Source of the DNA: Sphingomonas sanxanigenens
GTDB taxonomy: Bacteria > Pseudomonadota > Alphaproteobacteria > Sphingomonadales > Sphingomonadaceae
NCBI GenBank assembly: GCA_003240855.1
Contig: QFNN01000003.1
Span: 11,263-75,262 of the forward strand
DNA length: 64,000 nt
Reading direction: 5' to 3'
Part shown: positions 25,337-34,569 of the stretch, piece by piece
Position numbering within the stretch: position 1 is the stretch's first letter
Layout of the letters: every line of letters begins with the position of its first letter
Notes under the pieces: generated by a model
Told to the model about the DNA's origin: nothing
Database searches by the model: none
The model's input: the letters and a program-made list of their open reading frames with translations, nothing else
Translations under genes and position numbers: made by a program

Positions 25337-26937
25337 TCCGGCGCCTGCTCTTGATCGCTGCGACGCTGCTCGCCGTGCCGGGGATGGCCGGTGTGGCCGA
25401 GGCGCGTTCGAATGCGCAGATCACGCCTTATATTGAAGTCGATCAGGTCGTTCTCGCCGACCTCAAGGGGGCGGGCGACGTCCTGACCTACACCACATTG
25501 GCGGCCGGCGTCGACGCCAGCATCGCCGGGCGCAATGCGGAAGGGCAGGTGAGCTATCGCTATGAGCATCGGTTCGGCTGGGGGCGACGCGCGGGCGACG
25601 AAGGTGTGCATTATGGCCTCGCGCGCGGGCGGCTGACCGTTACCGACGGGTTCAGCCTTGAAGCGGGCGGAATCGCGACACGCGCGCGCAGCGATATTCG
25701 CGGGGCCGCAAACGGCTATGGCGATCTCAATCCGGACAATGTCTCGAATGTCTATGCGTTATATGCGGGCCCCGCTTTCGCGAGGCGCATAGGCGATCTC
25801 GATGCCGCGGCCGCCTATCGCATCGGTTACACCAAAGTCGATCCTGCCGACATCATCCTGCCTGCAGGTCAGCCCCGTCTCGATCAATATGATCATTCGC
25901 TCAGCCATTATGCGACCGCCAGCATCGGCATACCCGCGCGCATTTTTCCGCTGTTCGGCTGGAAGCTGTCGGGTCTGTGGCAGCGTGAGGCGACCGGACA
26001 GCTAGACCAGCGTTTCGACGATAAGGCGGTGAGACTCGATCTCACCCGCCCCCTCGGCCGCACGCTCGCGCTGGTCGGCTCGGCGGGATATGAAAAGATC
26101 ACGATAAGCCAGCGCCCGGCCCTGCGCGATGCAAATGGCGCTCCGGCGTTCGACGCCAAGGGGCGTTTCGCGACCGATAAGAGCGCGGCGCGGCAACTCG
26201 CTTATGAAACTGACGGACTGATCTGGGACGCCGGCCTGTCCTGGCGGCCCAGTCAACGGACTATGGCAGAGTTCCGCGTCGGCAGGCGTTATGGATCAAC
26301 TATTTATACTGGCTCTCTCACGCACGAAGTTAAGCCGGGCGTGGCCGTGCAGGTGACTGCCTATGATGGCCTCCAGAGTTTTGGTCGGCAACTGACGGAT
26401 GGGCTGGTCGGCCTGCCCACGCAATTCGCGACATTCAGCAATCCGCTCGCCCGGACGATGGGCGGCTGCATCTATGGCGCGAAGGCGGCAGGAACCTGCC
26501 TCGATGACGCCTTCCAGTCGATCGCGACAGCCCAATATCGCGCTCGGGGCGTAACGGCGCTGCTATCGGTCAATCGCGGCCCGTGGAGCGGGGGTGTCGG
26601 CATCGGCTATGCCCGCCGCAAATATCTAGCGCCCGAGGATGGCCTCTTCTTTTCGCTCGACGGCGTCGTCGACCAAAGCTGGTTCGGACAGGCTCAGATC
26701 GGCCGCAGGTTGAGCGAGCGATCGAGCGTTGAAGCGAGCCTTTACGCCAATCGCTACGAAAGCGGCATCGCCTTCGCGCCCGCCGTGACCTCGACGGGAA
26801 CGACGGTCAGCTATTATCGCCTTATCGGTCGTCGGCTGAGCGCCACGGCGTCGATCGGGTTGTTCACTTCGGATCAGGACGGCTTCGCCAATGATGTGGT
26901 AGCATCGGGACTGATCGGCCTGCGGTATAGTTTCTAG
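25333..26937 (+). CDS. XrtA-system outer-membrane beta-barrel protein
   Basis: 534 residues from a GTG (25333) that overlaps the kinase stop. Residues 1-24 form a signal peptide (LLLIAATLLAVPGMAGVAEA). The rest is rich in alternating hydrophobic/aromatic beta strands, for example SYRYEHRFGWGR and AELRVGRRY-like repeats, and the last residues LIGLRYSF end in the C-terminal phenylalanine typical of outer-membrane barrels. It matches by position and pattern the putative outer-membrane protein conserved in XrtA loci (TIGR03016-like). It may be the outer-membrane pore or an assembly factor for the polymer; that role is inferred. Confidence 0.8.
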   Translation: MIRRLLLIAATLLAVPGMAGVAEARSNAQITPYIEVDQVVLADLKGAGDVLTYTTLAAGVDASIAGRNAEGQVSYRYEHRFGWGRRAGDEGVHYGLARGRLTVTDGFSLEAGGIATRARSDIRGAANGYGDLNPDNVSNVYALYAGPAFARRIGDLDAAAAYRIGYTKVDPADIILPAGQPRLDQYDHSLSHYATASIGIPARIFPLFGWKLSGLWQREATGQLDQRFDDKAVRLDLTRPLGRTLALVGSAGYEKITISQRPALRDANGAPAFDAKGRFATDKSAARQLAYETDGLIWDAGLSWRPSQRTMAEFRVGRRYGSTIYTGSLTHEVKPGVAVQVTAYDGLQSFGRQLTDGLVGLPTQFATFSNPLARTMGGCIYGAKAAGTCLDDAFQSIATAQYRARGVTALLSVNRGPWSGGVGIGYARRKYLAPEDGLFFSLDGVVDQSWFGQAQIGRRLSERSSVEASLYANRYESGIAFAPAVTSTGTTVSYYRLIGRRLSATASIGLFTSDQDGFANDVVASGLIGLRYSF

Positions 26938-26949
26938 GGGGTTAGCAAG

Positions 26950-28011
26950 GTGTATAACAGCTTTTACGGCCTGACTGATCGGCCCTTTCAGCTCACCCCG
27001 GATCCGCGCTTCTATTTCGAGAGCGCGACGCACCGGAAGGCGATGGCCTATCTCGGCTATGGTCTCGCGCAGGGCGAGGGCTTCATCGTCATCACCGGGG
27101 AGATCGGATCAGGCAAGACGACGCTGACCGGTCACCTAATGCAGACCGTTGATCCCGCGCGGCTGACGGCGGCGCGGATTACGACGACCCAGGTCGACGG
27201 CGACGATATGCTTCGCCTCACCGCCCAAGGGTTTGGAATCGACATTGATGGCGCAGATAAAGCGACCATTATCAGGAGATTGGATGATTTTCTTGCGGAA
27301 CAATCTCGGATCGGTAAACGCAGCCTGCTGATCGTCGATGAAGCGCAGAATCTTCCGGTCGAGACGCTCGAAGAGCTGCGCATGCTCTCAAATCTCCAGG
27401 CGCACGGTCATGCGCTGCTCCAGATCTTCCTGCTCGGCCAGCCCGAGTTTCGCGATCGCCTGGCCGGGCTTGAGCAGCTTCGCCAGCGCGTCATTGCAAC
27501 GCATCACCTCGAACCGATGCTGGCCGAGGAGGTTGAGCCTTACGTGGTGCATCGGCTGAGTCTTGCGGGCTGGACGGGAAATCCTGAGTTCACCCCTGAC
27601 GCCTTCGTGGCCGTCTACCGCTTCAGCGGAGGCATACCGCGCCAGATCAACGCGCTGGTCTCGCGCGTGCTGCTGCTTGGCGCGATCGAGAAGCTCGCGC
27701 TGATCGACGGCGCGACCGTGGACCGTGTCATCGCCGATTTTGAGCATGACGCGACGGCGCCGGTCACGGCGGTTTACGCCGCCGTGACGGAAGCGCCGAA
27801 TGTTGTCGTGGAGCATGAGCCCGTCGCTGCCGCCGTCATGCCGTCGATTGTTCCCGACTCTGCACTCGTCGCGCGGGTCGAGGCGCTTGAGGCTCAGGTC
27901 GCGGCGCAGGACGCCGTCATACGCCGCGTGCTCGCGCTGCTCCTCGACTGGGTCGAGACCGAGCAATATCCGCCGATTCCGACTGGCCTTATGCGCGACA
28001 GCGCGGCCTGA
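26950..28011 (+). CDS. XrtA/PEP-CTERM system-associated ATPase (ExeA/GspA-like)
   Basis: 353-residue AAA-type ATPase (TIGR03015-like). The N-terminus NSFYGLTDRPFQLTPDPRF is characteristic. Walker A is GEIGSGKTTLTGH and Walker B is LLIVDEAQNLPVE; the sensor-like region includes GGIPRQINALVSRVLLLG. A C-terminal extension contains a short coiled coil (RVEALEAQVAAQDAVIRRVL). It starts at a GTG (26950) 12 bases after the barrel gene. In these loci it probably powers assembly of the export machinery, by analogy with ExeA/GspA. Confidence 0.9.
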   Translation: MYNSFYGLTDRPFQLTPDPRFYFESATHRKAMAYLGYGLAQGEGFIVITGEIGSGKTTLTGHLMQTVDPARLTAARITTTQVDGDDMLRLTAQGFGIDIDGADKATIIRRLDDFLAEQSRIGKRSLLIVDEAQNLPVETLEELRMLSNLQAHGHALLQIFLLGQPEFRDRLAGLEQLRQRVIATHHLEPMLAEEVEPYVVHRLSLAGWTGNPEFTPDAFVAVYRFSGGIPRQINALVSRVLLLGAIEKLALIDGATVDRVIADFEHDATAPVTAVYAAVTEAPNVVVEHEPVAAAVMPSIVPDSALVARVEALEAQVAAQDAVIRRVLALLLDWVETEQYPPIPTGLMRDSAA

Positions 28012-28027
28012 CGCCGTTTGAGGGGGC

Positions 28028-28879
28028 ATGCCCATGCTCAACGCGCTGTCAGTCGACGTCGAGGACTGGTTCCAGGTGGGCGCTTTTGAGCGGGTGATTG
28101 CGCGCGGCGACTGGCCGACGCTGGAATCGCGCGTCGAACGCAACAGCGACGCCGTTCTCGACCTGTTCGAGCGGGCAGGCGTGAAGGCGACCTTCTTCAT
28201 TCTCGGCTGGGTCGCTGAACGTCATCCCGCGCTGATCCGCCGCATCGCCCAGCGCGGGCATGAAGTGGCCAGCCACGGCGTCGACCATGCCCGCATCTTC
28301 ACCTTCACCGCTGGCCAGTTCCGCAACGACATCGATCGCGCCCGCAAGGCGATCGAGGACGCGGCTGGCGTTGCCGTCACCGGCTATCGCGCGCCGAGTT
28401 TCTCGATCGATGCGCGCACGCCCTGGGCGCATGAAGCGCTTGCGGAAGCGGGTTACGCCTATTCGTCCAGCGTGGCGCCAGTCGTTCACGATCATTATGG
28501 CTGGCCTGACGCACCACGCTTCGCCTTTCATCCCGTTGCCGGAAGTGCGCTGGTCGAACTTCCAGTGACGACTGCGCGCTTCGCCGGACGGACGCTCGCG
28601 GCTGGAGGCGGAGGCTTTTTCCGCCTTCTGCCTTATTGCTTTTCCGCATGGGCGATCGGCCGGGTGAACCACCGCGAGGGGCGCCCGGCAATCTTCTATT
28701 TCCACCCCTGGGAAATCGATCCGGGTCAGCCGCGTGTGGCCGGCGCGCCGCTGCGGTCGCGCCTGCGACACTATAGCCGGCTCGATGCGATGGCCGGCAA
28801 GCTCGATCGTCTGCTCTCCGAATTCGCGTGGGGGCGCGTGGATGCCGTCGCTGCCGATCAGGCGCGGAGGCTTGCGTGA
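28028..28879 (+). CDS. XrtA-system polysaccharide deacetylase
   Basis: 283-residue NodB-fold carbohydrate esterase (CE4; TIGR03006-like) that removes acetyl groups from N-acetylated sugars in the polymer. Catalytic motifs are SVDVEDWFQ (base and metal aspartates), SHGVDHARIF (metal histidines), TGYRAPSFSID and YFHPWEIDPGQ. No signal peptide is visible, which suggests action in the cytoplasm on precursors or non-classical placement. ATG at 28028, with a second ATG at 28034 as an alternative. Its stop overlaps the GTG of the FemAB gene. Confidence 0.92.
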   Translation: MPMLNALSVDVEDWFQVGAFERVIARGDWPTLESRVERNSDAVLDLFERAGVKATFFILGWVAERHPALIRRIAQRGHEVASHGVDHARIFTFTAGQFRNDIDRARKAIEDAAGVAVTGYRAPSFSIDARTPWAHEALAEAGYAYSSSVAPVVHDHYGWPDAPRFAFHPVAGSALVELPVTTARFAGRTLAAGGGGFFRLLPYCFSAWAIGRVNHREGRPAIFYFHPWEIDPGQPRVAGAPLRSRLRHYSRLDAMAGKLDRLLSEFAWGRVDAVAADQARRLA

Positions 28880-29931
28880 ATGCGGCTGTGCGCCATTCCT
28901 TCCCCGGCGTTCGCGAAGCCATGCTCGGCGACGCGCGGGAGGCGGCGGCGCTCGACGCTTTCGTCCGTGAACATCCGCATGGAACGCCTTTTCATCTGAC
29001 CGGGTGGAGCCGAGCAGTCGAGGCGGGTTGCCGTCAGCGCGCGCGGTTTCTGATCGCGGGGCAGGGCGCGCGGATTGAAGGCGTGCTGCCGTTGACCGAG
29101 ATAGCTTCGCCGCTGTTCGGCCGTGCGCTCGTCTCGACGGGTTTCGCGGTCGGCGGGGGTATTCTGGCGGCCGGACCCCAGACAGAACTGATGCTTGCCG
29201 ACGCCGCCCGCGACCTCGCCGGCCGTCTGGGCTGTCCACTCGAACTGCGCGGCGGGCCGGCGCCAGGCGAGGGCTGGGTGATCGACGACGCGACTTATGC
29301 CGGCTTCGCGAGGCGCCTTGCTGCGGACGATGATGCCGAGCTGAAAGCCATCCCACGCAAGCAACGCGCCGAGGTGCGGCGCGCGCTTGGCTTCGACCTC
29401 AACATCGAAGCTGGTCGATCCGCCCGTGAACGGGCCGTGCATTATGCTGTCTATGCCGAGAGCGTCCGCAATTTGGGAACCCCCGTTTTCCCTCGATCTC
29501 TTTTCGATTATGTTCTGAATGAGTTCGGAGAAGATTCTGATATATTGACGATAAGTCAAAATGGCGTCCCCATCTCCAGCGTCCTGAGTTTCTACTATCG
29601 CGGTAGCGTCATGCCCTATTGGGGCGGTGGCACGCGGTCTGCGCGAGGCTGGCGCGCCAATGACCTGCTTTATTTCGCGCTGATGCGTCATGCGCGCGCG
29701 CGCGGTTGTACGCGTTTCGATTTCGGCCGCTCGAAGGTCGGGACGGGCGCTTATGCTTTCAAAAAAAATTGGGGGTTCGATCCCGTGCAGCTCCGCTACG
29801 CGACGTTGGGGCCGGGGCGTTCGATCAATCCGCTCGATCCGCGCTATCGCTTCCAGGTCGCGCTGTGGAAGCATATGCCGCTTGCTGTCGCCAATCGGAT
29901 CGGGCCGATCATCGCGCGCGGCCTCGGCTGA
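28876..29931 (+). CDS. FemAB-family XrtA-associated acyltransferase
   Basis: 351 residues (TIGR03019-like), GTG start at 28876 overlapping the deacetylase stop. Characteristic segments include HPHGTPFHLTGWSRAVEAG at the N-terminus, KAIPRKQRAEVRRAL in the middle and ALMRHARARGCTRFDFGRS followed by TGAYAFKKNWGF near the end, the GNAT-fold core of the FemAB group. Known FemAB proteins transfer amino acids from aminoacyl-tRNA to cell-wall precursors; in XrtA loci the donor and acceptor are unknown. It is the second such transferase of this locus (the other is at 18362-19393). The stop overlaps the next ATG. Confidence 0.9.
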   Translation: MNAAVRHSFPGVREAMLGDAREAAALDAFVREHPHGTPFHLTGWSRAVEAGCRQRARFLIAGQGARIEGVLPLTEIASPLFGRALVSTGFAVGGGILAAGPQTELMLADAARDLAGRLGCPLELRGGPAPGEGWVIDDATYAGFARRLAADDDAELKAIPRKQRAEVRRALGFDLNIEAGRSARERAVHYAVYAESVRNLGTPVFPRSLFDYVLNEFGEDSDILTISQNGVPISSVLSFYYRGSVMPYWGGGTRSARGWRANDLLYFALMRHARARGCTRFDFGRSKVGTGAYAFKKNWGFDPVQLRYATLGPGRSINPLDPRYRFQVALWKHMPLAVANRIGPIIARGLG

Positions 29932-31121
29932 TGACGGGCGAGATCCTCTTTATTGCACATCGCGCGCCCTATCCGCCCGATCGCGGGGACCGGATGCGCG
30001 CCTGGCCCGTCCTTCGCGCGCTTGCCCGATTGGCCCCTACGCACCTGGCCTGCTTTGCTGACGGTCGGGCCGAGGTCGATGCGCTTGGTCCGATACTCCC
30101 GCTGCTCGCGAGCGCTTATGTGGAGCAACGTGCGCCAGCCGGCGCCATGACGGCGCTCCGTGCAATAGGCGGCGGACGCCCTGTTTCGCTAACCGCATTT
30201 GAAAGCCCGTCGTTCGCTGCGCACGTCAAGGGCCTGCTGAGCGAGCGCGATATTACCCATATCTATGTTTTCTCTGGGCAAATGGCGCAGTTCGTTCCCG
30301 CTGGCCGCACCTTCGTGATGGATTTCGTCGACGTCGATTCAGCCAAGTTTGAGGCCTATGGCCGCAGCCCGTTCGGCTGGATCTACCGCCGCGAGGCGCG
30401 CCTGTTAGCCGGTTGGGAAGCCGAAGTCGCGGCGCGCGCCGATCGCAGCCTGTTCGTCAGCGATGCTGAGGCGGCGCTGTTTCGCGCGCGCAGCGGTCAG
30501 GGCGACCGCGTGGAAACGCTCGCCAATGGCGTTGATACCGATCGCTACGATCCGGGATTCCCGGCGGAAGCGGTCGCAGGGCGGGGGCCGCTCATCGCCT
30601 TCACCGGCCAGATGGACTATCGACCGAATGTCGAGGCGGTCATCCGTTTTGCACGCGACACGTTGCCCCTGATCCGCGCGCGTCGGCCCGATGCCCGCTT
30701 TGCGATCGTCGGCCGCGCGCCCACCGCCGCAGTGAGGGCGCTCGCCCGCCAGACAGGCGTCATCGTCACCGGCGAAGTGCCTGACATTCGTCCCTGGCTC
30801 GCCGCCGCCAACATCATCGTTGCGCCGCTTGGCCTTGCGCGCGGCGTTCAGAACAAGCTCCTTGAAGCGATGGCGATGGCGCGCCCGGTTGTGGCGTCGC
30901 CCGCCGCCGTCGAAGGAATAGACGCCATAGTCGGCGAGGAAATCGTCATTGCCGATGGTGCGCCGGCCGAGGCCGCGGCCATTCTCAGCCTCATTGCGGA
31001 TCCCGCCCGCGCCAGTGCGATCGGCGCGGCGGCCCGCGCGCGAATGCTCGGCGACTATGGCTGGTCGACGCGTCTCGCGGCGCTGCCTGCCCTACTGGGG
31101 CGTGAAAGCGTGCCAGCATGA
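29931..31121 (+). CDS. PEP-CTERM/XrtA-system glycosyltransferase (GT4-like)
   Basis: 396-residue GT-B glycosyltransferase (TIGR03087-like). The N-terminus ILFIAHRAPYPPDRGDRMR is the family hallmark, and the C-terminal donor-binding half has LIAFTGQMDYRPNVEAV and GVQNKLLEAMAMARPVVASP. It would extend the exopolysaccharide repeat unit in the cytoplasm using a nucleotide sugar. The ATG at 29931 overlaps the FemAB stop, and the 3' end overlaps xrtA by four bases. It is the only sugar glycosyltransferase in the locus within this window, so others needed for a repeat unit must lie elsewhere. Confidence 0.92.
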   Translation: MTGEILFIAHRAPYPPDRGDRMRAWPVLRALARLAPTHLACFADGRAEVDALGPILPLLASAYVEQRAPAGAMTALRAIGGGRPVSLTAFESPSFAAHVKGLLSERDITHIYVFSGQMAQFVPAGRTFVMDFVDVDSAKFEAYGRSPFGWIYRREARLLAGWEAEVAARADRSLFVSDAEAALFRARSGQGDRVETLANGVDTDRYDPGFPAEAVAGRGPLIAFTGQMDYRPNVEAVIRFARDTLPLIRARRPDARFAIVGRAPTAAVRALARQTGVIVTGEVPDIRPWLAAANIIVAPLGLARGVQNKLLEAMAMARPVVASPAAVEGIDAIVGEEIVIADGAPAEAAAILSLIADPARASAIGAAARARMLGDYGWSTRLAALPALLGRESVPA

Positions 31122-32620
31122 ATCCGGCGCTTATCCTTGCGCCGCCGCGTCTGGCGCAGGGCTGGCGCATCCAACTCGCGTGGCTCGGCGCGGTCTGGGG
31201 CGCGCTTCTTGTCCTGTTCCACCATGATATTCTCGCAATGGCGGGCATCTGGTGGAACAGCTCGACCTTCAACCATATCCTCTTCCTCCCGTTCATCATC
31301 GTCTGGCTGGTCAGCCTCAGGTGGCGGGCGCTGATGCATTTTACGCCGGCAGGATGGTGGCCGGGGCTGATCCTCGTCGCGCTCGGAGCGGTCGCGTGGC
31401 TGCTGGGCAGCGCCGCCGGCGTCGATTTCGCCTGTCAGCTCGGCGTCGTGATGATGATGCAGGGCGCAGCGATCGCGCTGCTCGGCCCTGTCGTATCGTG
31501 CGCGCTTGCTTTCCCGATCTTCTATGCTCTTTTCCTCGTCCCCTTTGGCGAGGAACTGGTGCCGCCGCTCCAGACGCTCACCGCGCGCATGTGTATGGCG
31601 CTTCTGCATCTGAGCGGCGTGCCGGCAGCGATCGAAGGTGTCTACATCACCATCCCCAACGGCGCTTTCCGCGTGGCGGAGGCATGTTCCGGCGTGAAGT
31701 TCCTCGTCGCGATGGTCGCGCTCGGGGCGCTTGCCGCCAATCTCTGCTTTCATTCGTGGCTGCGGCGTCTTGGCTTCATGGCGGCGTGCGTGGCTGCGCC
31801 CATCCTGGCCAATGGCGTCCGCGCTTTCGGCACGATCTGGATCGCGCACCGCACCAGCAGCGATTTCGCAGTCGGGGTCGATCATGTCGTCTATGGCTGG
31901 TTCTTCTTCGCCTTCGTGATCGCGCTGGTCATGGGGACGGCCTGGCCTTTCTTCGATCGGGGGCCTCGCGATCCCTGGTTCGACGCTGATCGCCTCGCAG
32001 ACCTCAGTTTCCACGCAGCCAGTTCGCCGCTGGTCGCGCTTGGCTGCCTGGCGTTTGCAGTCGCGCCCTTGCTGTGGAGCGGGGCGGGAGCGGCAGCGCC
32101 GGCACCGCTTTCTGCGCCCCCCACCGTTCCCGGCTGGACGCGTATCGAAGCGAAGCCCGCCACGCCATGGCGGCCACGCTTCGATCGCGCCGATCACCTC
32201 GTCGTGGCGCGCTATCGCGACCGGAGCGGCGCCACGGTCGATCTCGCTATCGCCGTCTATGCCGATCAGCGGGGGCGTGAGATGATCGGTTATGGGCAGG
32301 GCGCGATCGACCCCGACGCCGATTGGCAGTGGCTGGCCGACAGCGCGTCCTTCCCGCGCGCCCACGCGCAGCGGATTGCTGCGCCGGGCGGGTTGCAACG
32401 CGAGGTTCTTGTTTTCTACCGCGTGGGCGACCTTCTCACCGGCAGCGAAAGCGAGGCGAAGCTGGAAACCATGAAGGTACGCCTCTTTGGCGGTCCCCAG
32501 CGGGCCGTCGCGATCCTCGTATCCGGCGAAGGCGACGGCGCGCGCGCAGCGGTGGAACGGTTCGTCGCCGCGCTCGGCTCCATTTCGGCTCTTGCCGACC
32601 GGGCGGCCGGGCTGGAATAG
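31118..32620 (+). CDS. xrtA: Exosortase A with fused EpsI domain
   Basis: 500-residue polytopic inner-membrane transpeptidase. The catalytic triad is visible: Cys190 in VAEACSGVKFL, Arg235 in NGVRAFGTIW and His256 in VDHVVYGWFFF. About eight hydrophobic helices cover residues 20-285. The C-terminal soluble domain (about 330-500, with PGWTRIEAKPATPWRPRF) corresponds to the EpsI domain often fused in XrtA. The enzyme cleaves PEP-CTERM proteins and couples them to the cell surface; no PEP-CTERM substrate gene is visible in this window. It overlaps the upstream glycosyltransferase by four bases. Confidence 0.93.
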   Translation: MNPALILAPPRLAQGWRIQLAWLGAVWGALLVLFHHDILAMAGIWWNSSTFNHILFLPFIIVWLVSLRWRALMHFTPAGWWPGLILVALGAVAWLLGSAAGVDFACQLGVVMMMQGAAIALLGPVVSCALAFPIFYALFLVPFGEELVPPLQTLTARMCMALLHLSGVPAAIEGVYITIPNGAFRVAEACSGVKFLVAMVALGALAANLCFHSWLRRLGFMAACVAAPILANGVRAFGTIWIAHRTSSDFAVGVDHVVYGWFFFAFVIALVMGTAWPFFDRGPRDPWFDADRLADLSFHAASSPLVALGCLAFAVAPLLWSGAGAAAPAPLSAPPTVPGWTRIEAKPATPWRPRFDRADHLVVARYRDRSGATVDLAIAVYADQRGREMIGYGQGAIDPDADWQWLADSASFPRAHAQRIAAPGGLQREVLVFYRVGDLLTGSESEAKLETMKVRLFGGPQRAVAILVSGEGDGARAAVERFVAALGSISALADRAAGLE

Positions 32621-32631
32621 GCGGCCCCACC

Positions 32632-34569
32632 ATGTGCGGCATCGCCGGAATCTTCCATATCGAGACAGCCAAGCCTGTCGATCCCGCGCGGGTTCGCGCG
32701 ATGGCCGATGCACAGGCGCATCGAGGCCCCGATGGTTCGGGCGTATGGACCGCGCCCGGCGTGGGTCTTGGGCATCGCCGCCTGTCGATCATCGATATCG
32801 AAGGCGGCGCGCAGCCGATGCTGAGCGAGGATGGCCGCATCGCGATAAGCTATAATGGCGAGATTTATAATTTCGCCGAGGTCCGCGCCGATCTGCAGGC
32901 GCGCGGCCACATCTTCCGCACTGCGAGCGATACCGAAGTGATCCTGCATGGCTGGAGAGAATGGGGGGCGGACTGCCTCGATCGCTTCGATGGCATGTTT
33001 GCCTTCGCATTGTTCGACGCGGGGCGGCAATGCCTGTTCCTCGCTCGCGACCGTTTGGGCGTGAAGCCGCTCCACTATGCGCTGCTTGGTGACGGCAGCC
33101 TGATATTTTCGTCAGAATTAAAAGGGTTGATGGCGCATCCTCTCATGCGTCGGGATGTCGATCCACGCGCCGTGGAGGATTTTCTCGCCTTCGGCTATGT
33201 GCCGGATGATAGCTGCATCGTCGCGGGCGTACGCAAGCTCGCGGCTGGCCATCACTTGCTGGTCGAGCGCAAGCGCGGCCTTCGCGAGCCCTCGCGCTGG
33301 TGGGATGTCGATTTCACCGCGCGCGCGGGTGGGACGGAGGGAAGCCTCGGCGATCAGTTGCGCGATCATATGCGCCGCGCCGTGCGTTCGCGCATGATTG
33401 CCGATGTTCCCCTCGGCGCTTTCCTTTCGGGCGGCGTTGACAGCAGTTCGGTCGTTGCGCTGATGGCCGAAGCAAGCCCGCGCGCGGTCAACAGCTTTTC
33501 GATCGGCTTCGACGAGGCGGAGCATGACGAAAGCGCCTATGCTGCGGAGGTCGCCCGGCGCTTCGCCACGGATCATCGCAGCCGCACATTGGCGGCGGAT
33601 GACTTCGCGCTGATCGGCACCCTTGCAGACGCATTTGACGAGCCTTTCGCCGATGCTTCCGCGCTTGCCGGCTATCGCCTCTGCCAATTGGCGCGCGATC
33701 ATGTGAAAGTCGCTCTTTCGGGCGACGGCGCGGATGAAGCCATGGCGGGTTATCGCCGCTACCGCTTTCAGGTCGCCGAGGAACGCGTTCGGGCGCTGCT
33801 GCCCGATCGCCTGCGTCGTCCGTTCTTTGGCGGTCTCGGCAATCTCTATCCGCAGGCGGACGGGGCGCCGCGTCTGCTGCGTGCGAAGGTCACTCTCCTT
33901 GCGCTCGGGATGGACGGAGGGGAGGCCTATGCGCGCGCGGTCGGGATCACTGCGCCGGAAATGCGCGCGAAGCTGTTCAGTCCCGCTTTCCGGCGCGAGC
34001 TTCAGGGGCACCGCGCCGAAGATCGTTATGTCAGCGCGATGCGTTATGCCCCGGCTGACAATGCGCTTGATCGCGCCCAATATGCCGACCTCAAAATCTG
34101 GCTGCCCGGCGATATCCTGACCAAGGTTGATCGGACGAGCATGGCCGTGGGTCTTGAGGCGCGCGAGCCGCTGCTCGATCACCGGCTGGTCTCCTTCGAG
34201 GCCAGTCTTTCGCCCTCGCTGAGATTGAGAGGAGGCGAAGGCAAGTGGTTGATGAAGAAGGCTATGGAACCCTTTCTCCCGCGTAATATTCTCTACCGGC
34301 CCAAAATGGGGTTCGTCACGCCGGTGGGCGCATGGTTCCGCGGCCCTCTTGCCGACGAAGCGCGGGCGCTGGCGCGCGCGCCGTTGCTGGGCGGCAGCGG
34401 CTGGTTCGATCCTGCCGTGATCGAGATCCTGGTCGCCGAGCATCTGGCGGCGCGGCGCGATCATGGTCGGTTGCTCTGGCAGCTCGCAATGCTCGAACGG
34501 GCATTGGGGCGCCTTTTGGGCGTCAGTAACGAGCGCCCACGAAATACAGCCCGTCCGGCGGCGCATTGA
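32632..34569 (+). CDS. XrtA/PEP-CTERM amidotransferase (AsnB-like)
   Basis: 645-residue class II glutamine amidotransferase fused to an asparagine-synthetase domain (TIGR03108-like). Cys2 in MCGIAGIFH is the N-terminal nucleophile; QAHRGPDGSGVW and SYNGEIYNFAEV belong to the glutaminase domain, and FLSGGVDSSSVVALM is the ATP-pyrophosphatase loop. In exosortase loci it probably amidates an acyl or sugar acid group in the polymer rather than making asparagine. The ATG at 32632 is required for Cys2 and removes an upstream frame overlapping xrtA. The last 47 bases overlap the convergent truA. Confidence 0.92.
   Translation: MCGIAGIFHIETAKPVDPARVRAMADAQAHRGPDGSGVWTAPGVGLGHRRLSIIDIEGGAQPMLSEDGRIAISYNGEIYNFAEVRADLQARGHIFRTASDTEVILHGWREWGADCLDRFDGMFAFALFDAGRQCLFLARDRLGVKPLHYALLGDGSLIFSSELKGLMAHPLMRRDVDPRAVEDFLAFGYVPDDSCIVAGVRKLAAGHHLLVERKRGLREPSRWWDVDFTARAGGTEGSLGDQLRDHMRRAVRSRMIADVPLGAFLSGGVDSSSVVALMAEASPRAVNSFSIGFDEAEHDESAYAAEVARRFATDHRSRTLAADDFALIGTLADAFDEPFADASALAGYRLCQLARDHVKVALSGDGADEAMAGYRRYRFQVAEERVRALLPDRLRRPFFGGLGNLYPQADGAPRLLRAKVTLLALGMDGGEAYARAVGITAPEMRAKLFSPAFRRELQGHRAEDRYVSAMRYAPADNALDRAQYADLKIWLPGDILTKVDRTSMAVGLEAREPLLDHRLVSFEASLSPSLRLRGGEGKWLMKKAMEPFLPRNILYRPKMGFVTPVGAWFRGPLADEARALARAPLLGGSGWFDPAVIEILVAEHLAARRDHGRLLWQLAMLERALGRLLGVSNERPRNTARPAAH

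Noticed and set aside
31118..34569. Search for PEP-CTERM target proteins in the window
   Set aside because: No predicted protein ends with a Pro-Glu-Pro motif, membrane helix and basic tail.
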